From an uncultured Bacteroidota bacterium (GTDB lineage Bacteria; Bacteroidota; Bacteroidia; Flavobacteriales; Flavobacteriaceae), in NCBI GenBank assembly GCA_903913315.1, contig CAIWKX010000200.1, forward strand, positions 1 through 64,000: DNA of 64,000 nt. Direction: 5' to 3'. Positions 54,869 through 62,964 of the stretch are shown here, piece after piece. The position numbers and the translations under genes were made by a program. The notes beneath the pieces were generated by a model. That model made no database searches. It had not been told where the DNA came from and worked only from the letters and a program-made list of their open reading frames with translations. How positions within the stretch are numbered: position 1 is the stretch's first letter; the number at the start of each line of letters is the position of its first letter.

Positions 54869-55903
54869 ATGAAACTTACGACCTTTTTAGTAGTAGCGCT
54901 ATTAACTCAGTTTAGTGCCATGGCACAAGAATTTAAAAATCCAGTAGAATATCTAAGTTTCATCAACAAAGAACAAGATAACATCTCTAAAAGCACATGG
55001 AAATACACTCAGGCTGTAGCCCATTCTAAAAGTGCCCGTAAAGTGGATGCAACCCGAAAACAACTCATCAAGAGCATTGAAGTAGCAAATGCAAAAATTG
55101 GGGCATTGAAAGAGGGTTATAAAGGCGATGTGGAATATAAAAATCAAGTGTTGGAATATTTTGATGTTTGTAAAAAGAACTTAAATGAGGAGTACGATAA
55201 AATCATCAACATGCAAGAAGTAGCAGAACAATCCTATGATGCTATGGAAGCTTACCTAATGACAAGGGACTTAATCAATCAAAAATTAGTTTCTGAAAAT
55301 GAAAAAGCAAATAATGCATTCAAATCCTTTGCACTAAAATATAATATTACACTCAATGAAGGTGACTCTGATTTGGGGAAAAAAATCAAAATCTCTAATG
55401 AGGTTTTTGATTACCATACCGCATTGTATTTAATCTTCTTCAAAGCTAATTTTACGGACATTAATCTGTCTAAAGCAATAGAAAAAAAAGATCTAAGCGC
55501 CATTCAACAAAATTCAAATACGCTGATACAATATGCTGATGAAGGATTGGAAAAAATAAAAACAGTTGCTCCCTATGATAAAGATGCTTCGATACTCAAT
55601 GCTACTAAAAAAGCATTAGAATATTATAAAAAAGAAGTCCAACAATATGTCCCAACAGTAGTAAACTTTTTAATGTTTAATGACAAATTTGAAAATGCTA
55701 AAAAAACAATAGAATCCAAGTCTCAAAAGGATATAACTAAAGATGAAATTGACAATTATAATGGAATGATAAAACAAGTTATTAAAGATATTGACACTTT
55801 TAACAAAGTAAGTAATGCCAATGTGCAAGAAAAAAATACAATCATCAACTCATGGGATGCCACCGGCGAAAACTTTATTAATAATCATGTTCCAATGAAT
55901 TAA
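54869..55903 (+). CDS. Secreted helical protein (LIC11966-like surface protein family)
   Basis: 344 residues with a signal peptide (residues 1-20, AMAQE cleavage region). The mature part is almost all helix, Lys- and Asn-rich, starting FKNPVEYLSFINKEQDNIS, and resembles the LIC11966 surface-protein family. No catalytic residues are obvious. It starts 3 bp past the Prc-like protease, so it may be a substrate adaptor or client of that protease (inference; compare NlpI with Prc in E. coli, which is unrelated in sequence). Confidence 0.75.
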   Translation: MKLTTFLVVALLTQFSAMAQEFKNPVEYLSFINKEQDNISKSTWKYTQAVAHSKSARKVDATRKQLIKSIEVANAKIGALKEGYKGDVEYKNQVLEYFDVCKKNLNEEYDKIINMQEVAEQSYDAMEAYLMTRDLINQKLVSENEKANNAFKSFALKYNITLNEGDSDLGKKIKISNEVFDYHTALYLIFFKANFTDINLSKAIEKKDLSAIQQNSNTLIQYADEGLEKIKTVAPYDKDASILNATKKALEYYKKEVQQYVPTVVNFLMFNDKFENAKKTIESKSQKDITKDEIDNYNGMIKQVIKDIDTFNKVSNANVQEKNTIINSWDATGENFINNHVPMN

Positions 55904-55919
55904 ATTTCTAGAAATAAGA

Positions 55920-55950
55920 TTTGTAAAAAAAGAATTATACATTATTTTTG
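55920..55950 (+). promoter_or_regulatory. yebC promoter, TTTG-N19-TATTTTTGCC
   Basis: TTTG at 55920-55923 and TATTTTTG at 55943-55950, 19 bp apart: one of the best promoter matches in the window. The ATG is 64 bp downstream. Confidence 0.75.
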
Positions 55951-56014
55951 CCAAACAAAAAAAAACGAAAAATAAACTAAAACCTAAAACTAGGTTTTTA
56001 TACTACATATAGAA

Positions 56015-56725
56015 ATGGGAAGAGCGTTCGAATTTAGAAAAGGAAGAAAAATGAAACGTTGGTCTGCAATGGCTAAAGCGTTTACTCGAATCGGAAAGGA
56101 TATTGTTATGGCGGTCAAAGAAGGTGGACCAAATCCAGACGCCAACTCTCGTTTACGTGCAGTCATACAAAATGCAAAGGCTGCCAACATGCCTAAAGAA
56201 AACGTAGAGCGTGCCATTAAAAAAGCAACAGATAAAGATACCGCCAACTACAAAGAAGTATTATTTGAAGGATATGCACCACATGGCATTGCGCTGTTGA
56301 TAGAAACAGCAACCGACAACAACAACAGAACCGTTGCTAATGTTAGAAGTTACTTTAACAAATGCAATGGAACGATGGGAACACAAGGTTCTGTGGAATT
56401 TATGTTTGACCATACCTGTAATTTCCGCATACCTAACAGTAATGTAGACATCGAAGAAATGGAATTAGAATTCATTGACTTTGGTGCAGAAGAAATATTT
56501 GCTGACGAAGATGGAATATTAATCTACGCCCCTTTCGGAAGTTTTGGTGCAATTCAAAAAGAATTAGAAAGCCGTGGGATTGAAATCTTATCTTCTGGAT
56601 TTGAAAGAATACCTCAAATCACCAAAAAACTAACCGAAGCTGAAATGGCAGATGTTGAAAAACTAATCGAAAAAATTGAAGAAGATGATGACGTCATGAA
56701 TGTCTATCATACAATGGAAGAATAA
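56015..56725 (+). CDS. yebC: YebC/PmpR family protein
   Basis: 236 residues, the normal length. It has the N-terminal RKGRKMKRWSAMAKAFTRIG, EGGPNPDANSRLR (about 36) and NMPKENVERAIKKA (about 55), and three domains in total. Members have been described as DNA-binding regulators and more recently as ribosome-associated factors that help translate proline stretches; the sequence cannot decide between these. The usual W-A-G-H-S-K-W start is replaced here by MGRAFEFRKGRKMKRWSA, common in Bacteroidota. Confidence 0.92.
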   Translation: MGRAFEFRKGRKMKRWSAMAKAFTRIGKDIVMAVKEGGPNPDANSRLRAVIQNAKAANMPKENVERAIKKATDKDTANYKEVLFEGYAPHGIALLIETATDNNNRTVANVRSYFNKCNGTMGTQGSVEFMFDHTCNFRIPNSNVDIEEMELEFIDFGAEEIFADEDGILIYAPFGSFGAIQKELESRGIEILSSGFERIPQITKKLTEAEMADVEKLIEKIEEDDDVMNVYHTMEE

Positions 56726-56739
56726 GTAATCCTATGATA

Positions 56740-56770
56740 AAAAACCAGTGAACATTTCACTGGTTTTTTT
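56740..56770 (+). terminator. Terminator of yebC
   Basis: AAAACCAGTGAA and TTCACTGGTTTT pair around a short loop and end in a T run. Confidence 0.9.
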
Positions 56771-56806
56771 ATACCAAATTTTTGCTGTTACCAAAACAGA
56801 CAAACA

Positions 56807-56837
56807 AAAAAAGTCTTGAATAAATTCAAGACTTTTT
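56807..56837 (-). terminator. Terminator of the tRNA-His gene
   Basis: AAAAGTCTTGAA and TTCAAGACTTTT pair around a four-base loop. On the minus strand it lies 8 bp past the tRNA 3' end and ends in a T run. Confidence 0.85.
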
Positions 56838-56844
56838 AATTAAG

Positions 56845-56919
56845 GGTGGCTGACCGGGTTCGAACCGGCGACCCTCGGCACCACAAACCAATACTCTAAC
56901 CAGCTGAGCTACAACCACC
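56845..56919 (-). tRNA. tRNA-His (anticodon GTG)
   Basis: On the minus strand GTGGTTG and CAGCCAC form the acceptor stem; TAGCTCAGCTGGTTAGA is the D arm, and CCGGTTCGAACCCGG the T arm. The anticodon GTG is read from 56884-56882, in the loop TTGTGGT. The extra G(-1) needed by His-tRNA synthetase is encoded at 56919 opposite C73. The 3' CCA is not encoded. Confidence 0.95.
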
Positions 56920-56980
56920 ATTTTTAACGAGTGCAAATGTATTGCAAAAGTTTTATTTTTACAAAGAAAAACTGAAAAAT

Positions 56981-57697
56981 TTATTTTAAATCACTTAAAC
57001 TATTGACTGCCAAATATCTTTCTACAGTAAATCCTTCGCCGTACTCACAGCCTATTATTCTGCCTAAATCTTGAGCGCGATATTTAACACTATCCAAGAA
57101 GGTTTTTGTTGTAATTGGAGATTCTGGCTCATTCGTATTAGGGTTAAAAAATTGCGAACTGTACTTTAAAATGGATTCCATCTTTATATCGATAAATCCT
57201 GAAATGTCAACAACAAAATCAGGAGTAAGATTGTTCCACTGAATATAATGATAAACTACCTTAGGACGCCATGCCTCCTGTTCCACACCAGATAATTCTG
57301 TTTGTATTTTTCGTAAACCAGATAAAAAACAAGCGTCCGAAACCAAGGAACTACCTTTTGAATGATCGATATGCCTATCATCTATAGCATTACAAATCAC
57401 AATTTCAGGCTGGTACTTACGAATCATTTGAATCACTTTTAGCTGATGTGCCTCATCATTGACAAAAAAACAATCTCGCATATCCAAGTTCTCTCTCACT
57501 GAAAGCCCCAATAATGTAGCAGCTCCATCAGACTCTTTATTGCGAATAGCAACCGAACCGCGAGTACCCAATTCTCCACGAGTCAAATCAATAATGCCAA
57601 CTTTCTTGCCCAAACTTATTTCTTTTGCTATAGTACCACTACAACCCAATTCAACATCATCAGGATGTGCTCCAAAAGCCAAAATATCTAATTTCAT
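56981..57697 (-). CDS. bshB1: Bacillithiol biosynthesis deacetylase BshB1
   Basis: 238 residues of the LmbE/PIG-L zinc deacetylase family. Zinc ligands are in GAHPDDVELGCSG (about residues 8-20) and DDRHIDHSKGS (about 108). DLTRGELGTRGS follows the first motif as in BshB proteins. It removes acetyl from GlcNAc-malate in making bacillithiol, the low-molecular-weight thiol of many Bacteroidota and Firmicutes. It has its own TACCTTTGC promoter just upstream, so it is separate from menF. Confidence 0.92.
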   Translation of the reverse strand: MKLDILAFGAHPDDVELGCSGTIAKEISLGKKVGIIDLTRGELGTRGSVAIRNKESDGAATLLGLSVRENLDMRDCFFVNDEAHQLKVIQMIRKYQPEIVICNAIDDRHIDHSKGSSLVSDACFLSGLRKIQTELSGVEQEAWRPKVVYHYIQWNNLTPDFVVDISGFIDIKMESILKYSSQFFNPNTNEPESPITTKTFLDSVKYRAQDLGRIIGCEYGEGFTVERYLAVNSLSDLK

Positions 57698-57714
57698 ACG
57701 TTTATTTTAGTTTG

Positions 57715-57722
57715 CAAAGGTA
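57715..57722 (-). promoter_or_regulatory. -7 element TACCTTTGC of bshB1
   Basis: Exact consensus on the minus strand, 17 bp upstream of the bshB1 ATG. Confidence 0.6.
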
Positions 57723-57745
57723 AATAATTGTGTCTTAGTAATCAA

Positions 57746-58804
57746 TTACAATACTTTTTTCATCGTTTGTGACTTATTCACAGTCTCCATAAACTCTTTC
57801 TCCGGTTGACTACCTTGGTTAATCCCGCAACCTACATAGACTATTGCATGGCCATCTTTAATTTGCATACAACGCAAATTCACAAATAAATCAAAATGGC
57901 CTTCTTTAAAGCTCTTAAAATCTTTATTCCATTCGCCTAAAAAACCAGCATAAAACGCTCTATCATAACCTTCATTTTTCAAAATGAAATTTTTAGCAAC
58001 TTCTTTTGGAAAACCACAAACTGCCGGTGTAGGATGCAACAACTCAATGATGTTTTCTAAGTGAGATTCGTTTTCTAACACCGCTTCAATATCGGTTCGA
58101 ATATGAAGAATAGACCCCGCTTTATAAGTATAGGGCTCCGATTTTGAAACGGAAACAGCATGCTTCTCAAGGACAGCAACAATAAAATCAGCTACTATTT
58201 GTTGCTCCACTATTTCTTTATCTCCCCATAGAATGTCTTGTGAACTACTAGCTAACTGAGTGCCCGCTAAGGCTATAGTTTGAATTTTATTCGCTGTGAC
58301 TTTTAAAAACTGTTCCGGACTAGCACCCAACCAAAAACCTACTTTAGGATGATAAAAACTATAATTAAAGGCATTGGGATAAGAGGTTATCAATTGGTTA
58401 AAAACCAAAGTCAAATCAAAATCTTGAAGGGCTACCATTTCCCTTCTAGACAATACCACCTTCTCAAAAGTTCCCGCTTCAATTTCTTGAACAGCCTTCT
58501 CTACCAAAGCTTCAAAGGCGGTTTTAGCATCTTTGTCCGATTCAAGAACCCTATTTTTAGGATATGCATAATCGGATACAGACACTTTCTCATAGTAAAG
58601 ATCGGATTGGCCTTCCGGAATGATATACCTTTTTTCATTATCAAAAGAAACAAAAGCAAAGCCAACACTATCCTTAGTAAGCTCAAATAAATCATCGCTC
58701 TTTTGCAACAATGCAATGATGGTATCTGAATTGGGCTTACAATAACATACAAAAGGCAATTGACTTTTAAATTGCACTTTGATCTTTTCAAACAAATAAC
58801 TCAT
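57746..58804 (-). CDS. menF: Isochorismate synthase (chorismate-binding enzyme)
   Basis: 352 residues. The chorismate-binding fold is shown by FEKVVLSRRE (about residue 118), GASPEQFLKV (about 160), LAGTQLASS (about 182), the catalytic-loop HIRTDIEAVL (about 240), HPTPAVCGFPKEVA (about 268) and YAGFLGEW (about 295). It turns chorismate into isochorismate for menaquinone; a siderophore role is possible but no siderophore genes are here. Its ATG overlaps the stop of the thioesterase gene as ATGA. Confidence 0.9.
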   Translation of the reverse strand: MSYLFEKIKVQFKSQLPFVCYCKPNSDTIIALLQKSDDLFELTKDSVGFAFVSFDNEKRYIIPEGQSDLYYEKVSVSDYAYPKNRVLESDKDAKTAFEALVEKAVQEIEAGTFEKVVLSRREMVALQDFDLTLVFNQLITSYPNAFNYSFYHPKVGFWLGASPEQFLKVTANKIQTIALAGTQLASSSQDILWGDKEIVEQQIVADFIVAVLEKHAVSVSKSEPYTYKAGSILHIRTDIEAVLENESHLENIIELLHPTPAVCGFPKEVAKNFILKNEGYDRAFYAGFLGEWNKDFKSFKEGHFDLFVNLRCMQIKDGHAIVYVGCGINQGSQPEKEFMETVNKSQTMKKVL

Positions 58805-59226
58805 ACTCGTTTAGGCAAAACCATATTAGTCAATTTACAAAGCGAAATCAATTTTTCCTGCTCATCCACAATTCTAATCTCCCACAAATGAATACTAGCG
58901 CCCTTGTGAATAATTCTTGCCGTAGCAGTAACCATCCCTTCTCTTTTACTTCGCAAATGGTTGGCCGAAATTTCAATTCCTCTAACTTCTTGCTTTTCTG
59001 GATTAACATACAACATCGAAGCAGCACTTCCCACACTTTCAGCTAATGCCACCGAGGCACCGCCATGCAATAATCCCATCGGTTGATGAACTCTTGGGTT
59101 TACAGGCATAGTAGCCACTAAGAAATCTTCTCCAGCATCAACATATTCTATTTCTAAGGTTTGCATCAACGTGTTGCTACACCAATCATTGCAAAGTTTT
59201 AGCATTTTTTCTTTATCAAAAGACAT
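58801..59226 (-). CDS. PaaI-type hotdog thioesterase, likely DHNA-CoA thioesterase
   Basis: 141 residues from the ATG at 59226; the longer frame starts at a TTG inside the promoter. The hotdog signature VHQPMGLLHGGASVALAES (about residues 45-63, with the catalytic acidic residue at the end) is complete. Its translational coupling to isochorismate synthase suggests that it hydrolyses 1,4-dihydroxy-2-naphthoyl-CoA in menaquinone synthesis (MenI role). Specificity is inferred from context. Confidence 0.87.
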   Translation of the reverse strand: MSFDKEKMLKLCNDWCSNTLMQTLEIEYVDAGEDFLVATMPVNPRVHQPMGLLHGGASVALAESVGSAASMLYVNPEKQEVRGIEISANHLRSKREGMVTATARIIHKGASIHLWEIRIVDEQEKLISLCKLTNMVLPKRV

Positions 59227-59241
59227 AGTAATTATTTTTGG

Positions 59242-59271
59242 CAAAATTAGTTATTTTTAAAGTCGTTCAAA
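59242..59271 (-). promoter_or_regulatory. Promoter of the thioesterase-menF operon, TTTG-N18-TAATTTTGCC
   Basis: On the minus strand TTTG (59268-59271) and TAATTTTG (59242-59249) are 18 bp apart, a full consensus match, 15 bp from the ATG. Confidence 0.7.
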
Positions 59272-59354
59272 CTTTTTTATAATAATAGTGTGATTATTAC
59301 TCGACTATAGACGAATTCTACTATTTTTACGTTATGTAATTTTGTCTATTCATT

Positions 59355-59384
59355 TTTGACTTTTCAAATAAATATATACATTTA
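59355..59384 (+). promoter_or_regulatory. Promoter of the beta-helix lipoprotein gene
   Basis: TTTG (59355-59358) and TACATTTA (59377-59384) are 18 bp apart, one mismatch. It decides for the ATG at 59401 over the longer frame from 59356. Confidence 0.5.
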
Positions 59385-59400
59385 CCAAAATTCCGTTCCT

Positions 59401-61011
59401 ATGCGTAAATTACTTTTTATATTTTCTATACTATTTGCCATCACCTTTAGCTCGTGCCGTAAAGATTTTACCTTCGAACAAAGCACGGGTGGATTAGAAT
59501 TCTCTAAAAGTACCGTCTATTTAGACACCGTTTTTACCAATATTTCATCTAGTACGTACCGTTTAAAAGTATACAATCGAGGGAGTAAGGACATTGTAAT
59601 TCCTAAAATCCAATTGGGAAAAGGAATCAATTCTAAATACCGAATTATGGTAGACGGAATGACAGGCGATGCGGGCGCAATAGGAAAAAGTTATACCAAC
59701 GTGGAATTATTAGCCAAAGACAGTTTATACATCTTTATTGAAGTAACGGCCGATGTTGCTAGTGCCAACCCAACCGATTTTTTATATACCGACCAAATAC
59801 AATTCTCTAATGTTTCAGGCGCACCACAAACCGTAGATTTAGTAACTTTAATTCAAGATGCTATTTTCATTTATCCTGATAAATACTCATCTACAAGTTT
59901 TGAAAGCATCAATTTAGGAGTGGATAACAACGGAGCTCCAGTAACCATAAAAGGTAGTAATTTACTAGCTAATGACCCTGTAAACGGCAACGAACTCCAT
60001 TGGACAAAAGGTAAACCTTATGTTGTCTATGGATATGCACTCGTTCCAGACAATCAAACTTTGGTCGTTGATGCAGGCGCTAAAGTGTATTTTCATGCTA
60101 ATTCTGGATTAATTGTAGCCAAAAATGCGACTATCCAGGTCAACGGGGACTATCCTTCCGACCATAAACCGGAAAACCTAAGCAATGAAGTGATTTTCCA
60201 AGGAGACCGTCTAGAACCTGCTTTTTCAGATGTCCCAGGGCAATGGTTCGGTATCTTTATGCTGTCTCAAAATACAAACACAATTAATCACTTAACACTT
60301 AAAAATGCTACTGTCGGTATATATTGTGTTCCCTTAGATGCTATTAATAATTTCTATTCAACTAAATTAAATATTACTAACAGCCAGATTTACAATAACT
60401 CAAACTATGGATTATTCTCTCTAGGAGCTCAAATTACAGGCGAAAATGTAGCAATAAATAATTGCGGTCAATATTGTTTAGGGTGTACCTATGGTGGTAC
60501 TTATAATTTTACAAATAGCTCGTTTAATAACAATTGGAGTAGCTCCAAACAATTAGCAGTACTACTAAGTGATTATTTTGCAGATACTGCTACTTCAGGT
60601 ACTACGACCTATTATGCGAACAATGCAACGAATAGCTACCATTTTAATAATTGTATCATGTACGGATCCAATCAAGTCGAATTCTATATAGATAGAATCG
60701 GAACTCAGACTTTCACCTATTCAATTCAAAACAGCTTGATAAAATTCAATAACAGCCAACTGAATGATGCTGGTTTTTATGATTTTAATAATCCAACCGG
60801 ACCGTATGCTAACAGTTGTTATATATCAAAAAACAACATCCACTATACGCCTTCTTTCAAAAACCCTGACAAAAATCAATTATGGCCTACTGTCGATTTA
60901 AGTATAGCTCCTTCTTCAATGTCAGCTTTGTCTCCAACAGTGACTCTTGATATTCTAGGAAAAGACAGAACTTCAGATACCACCATTGGGGCCTACCAAT
61001 TCATGCCATAA
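59401..61011 (+). CDS. Lipoprotein with right-handed parallel beta-helix
   Basis: 536 residues with a lipoprotein signal (KLLFIFSILFAITFSSCRKD, Cys near 19). The N-terminal 160 residues are beta-sandwich-like; from about residue 215 there are repeating Asn-, Ser- and Gly-rich turns (NITNSQIYNNSNYGLFS, INNCGQYCLG, NFTNSSFNNN) typical of parallel beta-helix surface proteins. It is probably surface-exposed; no catalytic site is evident. The C terminus (DRTSDTTIGAYQ) is a conserved end in such proteins of Bacteroidota. Confidence 0.83.
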   Translation: MRKLLFIFSILFAITFSSCRKDFTFEQSTGGLEFSKSTVYLDTVFTNISSSTYRLKVYNRGSKDIVIPKIQLGKGINSKYRIMVDGMTGDAGAIGKSYTNVELLAKDSLYIFIEVTADVASANPTDFLYTDQIQFSNVSGAPQTVDLVTLIQDAIFIYPDKYSSTSFESINLGVDNNGAPVTIKGSNLLANDPVNGNELHWTKGKPYVVYGYALVPDNQTLVVDAGAKVYFHANSGLIVAKNATIQVNGDYPSDHKPENLSNEVIFQGDRLEPAFSDVPGQWFGIFMLSQNTNTINHLTLKNATVGIYCVPLDAINNFYSTKLNITNSQIYNNSNYGLFSLGAQITGENVAINNCGQYCLGCTYGGTYNFTNSSFNNNWSSSKQLAVLLSDYFADTATSGTTTYYANNATNSYHFNNCIMYGSNQVEFYIDRIGTQTFTYSIQNSLIKFNNSQLNDAGFYDFNNPTGPYANSCYISKNNIHYTPSFKNPDKNQLWPTVDLSIAPSSMSALSPTVTLDILGKDRTSDTTIGAYQFMP

Positions 61012-61046
61012 GTTTATATTCAAATATTTATAATAAAAACCTTCCA

Positions 61047-61634
61047 CTACTCTACCCAAATCCTAATTTTGATCGCCCCGGCATTTGGATTGTTTACTAC
61101 TAAATAAACTCCTGTTGGAGAAAGATTTTCTGCTATCCTCGACCTAGTTTCGCCAGCATTTAACAAAACCGTTTCTATTCCTTCTACGTCAGCAGTGCTT
61201 GACAAACTAAACGATACAGACTCATTGCCATTATTTTGTATCGTATAAAAAGTAGTAGCATTATAACTTTCAGAGGTGTAAACTGTTTTCAAACTAGCAG
61301 CCGCAACAAAGATTTAGGCAGTCGGTGCATAAACTGAACCATTAACATCTATGGCACGTGCCAAACGATATAAATCAAAAATTGAGGGCTTATTTACTTC
61401 AAAACTTCTCATCAAAACATCCAATTTATCTTTAAATAAAGTACGAATTGCATCTATAGTTTGAGATACTTTTATAGTATCATCCTTGCGTTGATCAATT
61501 GCTAATGTTGGATCTGAAATTACATCGGTGAATGCAACAATAAAACATCTAGTTTAGACACATCAGTACGGTCAATACCAAAGTCCTCCTTAGTTGCATA
61601 CAACAAATACAGCCCTATTTTAATTCAATGACAT
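61047..61634 (-). pseudogene. Decayed gene of unknown family, three lesions
   Basis: From ATG at 61634 the frame reads MSLN then stops. Removing one T restores KIGLYLLYATKEDFGIDRT; near 61540 one T seems to be missing before FIVAFTDVISDPTLAIDQRK. An in-frame TAA at 61314-61316 interrupts before IFVAAASLKTVYTSES. The last 81 codons (61292-61047) are intact. The whole would give about 195 residues. I do not recognise the family. It could also be two sequencing errors plus a true stop, but three lesions favour decay. Confidence 0.6.
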
Positions 61635-61871
61635 AAACACGCTTCCTTTATTTTAAAATTCATTCCGTTGAGACCTAACCACTTTGTAAGAAATGTGGGA
61701 TTAAATAGGGAATAGTACCGCTCTGAAGTAGTTGCCAGATGGGGGAATAATTAAGATTTTATTAAAAAGTAACGAAGGCATGCCACTGATAAATAGCAAT
61801 GTAAACTATACAATTCATTTTTTAACACAGTGCGCCATCCCTATTTAACACAATCTAAAAAAAGGATTTCT

Positions 61872-61879
61872 TATTTTTG
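61872..61879 (+). promoter_or_regulatory. -7 element TATTTTTGCC of the 80-residue gene
   Basis: Exact consensus followed by CC, 28 bp upstream of the ATG. The rest of 61635-61907 shows no gene. Confidence 0.5.
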
Positions 61880-61907
61880 CCATCCCAATCTTAATTAATT
61901 ACCTACA

Positions 61908-62150
61908 ATGAATAAGCCAAATCTATTTGAGTTTACTCAAAATACCGATATTCCGTTAACCCTTGAATTTTACTACATGGGTAACAAAATCGAAGACCCC
62001 AAAAACTATTTCGAAGCGAATCCAACCATCTTTGATTTTTTCTTTCCGCAACGAGCAGAAATTTTAGGTAAAATCTGTAATAACTTACGATTTAAAGACA
62101 CCCATAAACTCGTTATTTCGGAGTATGGATTTCATCTCATTCCATTGTAG
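61908..62150 (+). CDS. Small protein of unknown function
   Basis: 80 residues, no signal peptide or membrane segment, many aromatic residues (FEFTQNTDIPLTLEFYYMG, FDFFFPQRAEIL). A good -7 promoter element precedes it. No family is recognised. It stands between a pseudogene and a repeat array, so it may be part of an accessory island, perhaps a truncated gene. Confidence 0.6.
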   Translation: MNKPNLFEFTQNTDIPLTLEFYYMGNKIEDPKNYFEANPTIFDFFFPQRAEILGKICNNLRFKDTHKLVISEYGFHLIPL

Positions 62151-62213
62151 CGCAACACCAGTGCCTTCAGCCCAATAGCTTTCGTAGTCAACTTATATCT
62201 GGGAGGGACAGCC

Positions 62214-62601
62214 AACTGACCACTGAAAACTGCCAACTGAAAACTGAAAACTGACAACTGACCACTGCCAACTGATCACTGACAACTGACCACTGACCAC
62301 TGCCAACTGAACACTGAAAACTGACCACTGACCACTATTCTCAAAGCCCTTTCCCTGAGGCTCTCGAAGGGACACCGCCAACTGACCACTGACAACTGAA
62401 AACTGAGAACTGACAACTGAAAACTGAGAACTGACAACTGAAAACTGAGAACTGAAAACTGACCACTGACCACTATTCGCAAAGCCCGTTCCCTCAGGTT
62501 CTCGAAGGGACACTGCCAACTGAACACTGCCAACTGATCACTGACCACTGAACACTGACAACTGAAAACTGAAAACTGACCACTGACCACTGACCACCGC
62601 C
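62214..62601. repeat. Heptanucleotide repeat array in three blocks with two 40-bp spacers
   Basis: The degenerate heptamer MACTGMM (M is A or C) repeats in perfect 7-bp register: 18 units at 62214-62339, 14 units at 62380-62477 and 12 units at 62518-62601. The two spacers (62340-62379 and 62478-62517) are both 40 bp and nearly identical (CAAAGCCC, then CCCT, AGG, TCTCGAAGGGACAC and GCC). The first block is preceded by a related GAGGGACAGCC. This is like the short tandemly repeated repetitive heptamers of cyanobacteria. Minus-strand open frames here are repeat read-through, not genes. Confidence 0.85.
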
Positions 62602-62624
62602 AACAGTATTTCTTCGCACAATAC

Positions 62625-62722
62625 TATATGCAATTACATATAAAAGTACTATTTTACTCAAAACTATATGCAATTACATATAATTTTATATATTTGCATT
62701 AAATTATATGCAAAAACATATA
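62625..62722. promoter_or_regulatory. Three operators TATATG-N6-CATATA, exactly 40 bp apart
   Basis: Perfect inverted repeats lie at 62625-62642, 62665-62682 and 62705-62722. The first two share the spacer CAATTA, the third has CAAAAA. Their starts are 40 bp apart each time, so all face the same side of the helix. Operator 2 covers the -33 region and operator 3 lies just past the -7 element TATATTTG (62689-62696), so a bound repressor would shut the promoter. They most likely bind the HipB-like protein encoded 20 bp downstream. Confidence 0.7.
62689..62696 (+). promoter_or_regulatory. -7 element TATATTTGC of the hipBST-like operon
   Basis: Exact consensus lying between operators 2 and 3, 46 bp upstream of the HipB-like ATG. 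Confidence 0.65.
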
Positions 62723-62742
62723 AAATATTAGCAAAAAAAAAC

Positions 62743-62964
62743 ATGAAAACACTAGCAGCGTTTGTGAAGGAAAAAAGAAATGAAGTAAACCTCACACAGC
62801 AAGCATTTGCCGAACGTGCCGGAGTAGCACTTACCGTAATACGAAAAATTGAACAAGGCAAGGAAAACCTCAACCTTGAAAAAGCCAATCAGGTACTCAA
62901 AATGTTTGGTCACACTCTCGCACCGGTCAGCACAAAAGTGGTAGCTAAAAATGAAACCGAATGA
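62743..62964 (+). CDS. hipB: HipB-like antitoxin, XRE-family DNA-binding protein
   Basis: 73 residues from the ATG at 62743; the longer frame runs through the operators and has no family support. The helix-turn-helix is LTQQAFAERAGVALTVIRKI (about residues 18-37), followed by EQGKENLNLEKANQVLKMFG as in HipB. HipB dimers bind operators and, in classic pairs, hold the HipA kinase inactive. Its stop overlaps the next start as ATGA. The C-terminal tail (KVVAKNETE) is short. Confidence 0.88.
   Translation: MKTLAAFVKEKRNEVNLTQQAFAERAGVALTVIRKIEQGKENLNLEKANQVLKMFGHTLAPVSTKVVAKNETE

Noticed and set aside
61047-61292. Stand-alone 81-codon gene
   Set aside because: Its first codon is a TTG that continues an upstream decayed frame of the same protein past an in-frame stop, so it is better seen as the tail of a pseudogene.
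62193-62590. Two overlapping minus-strand open frames of 108 and 104 codons with Ser-Val-Phe-Gln repeats
   Set aside because: They are produced by the heptamer array: seven is not a multiple of three, so the stop-free minus strand reads as a periodic peptide in more than one frame. No start signal or family.
62214-62601. Possible CRISPR array
   Set aside because: The repeats are heptamers in direct succession, the two spacers are nearly identical to each other, and no cas gene is present.
62668-62742. N-terminal extension of the HipB-like protein
   Set aside because: It runs through the promoter and operators and is hydrophobic and unrelated to HipB proteins.
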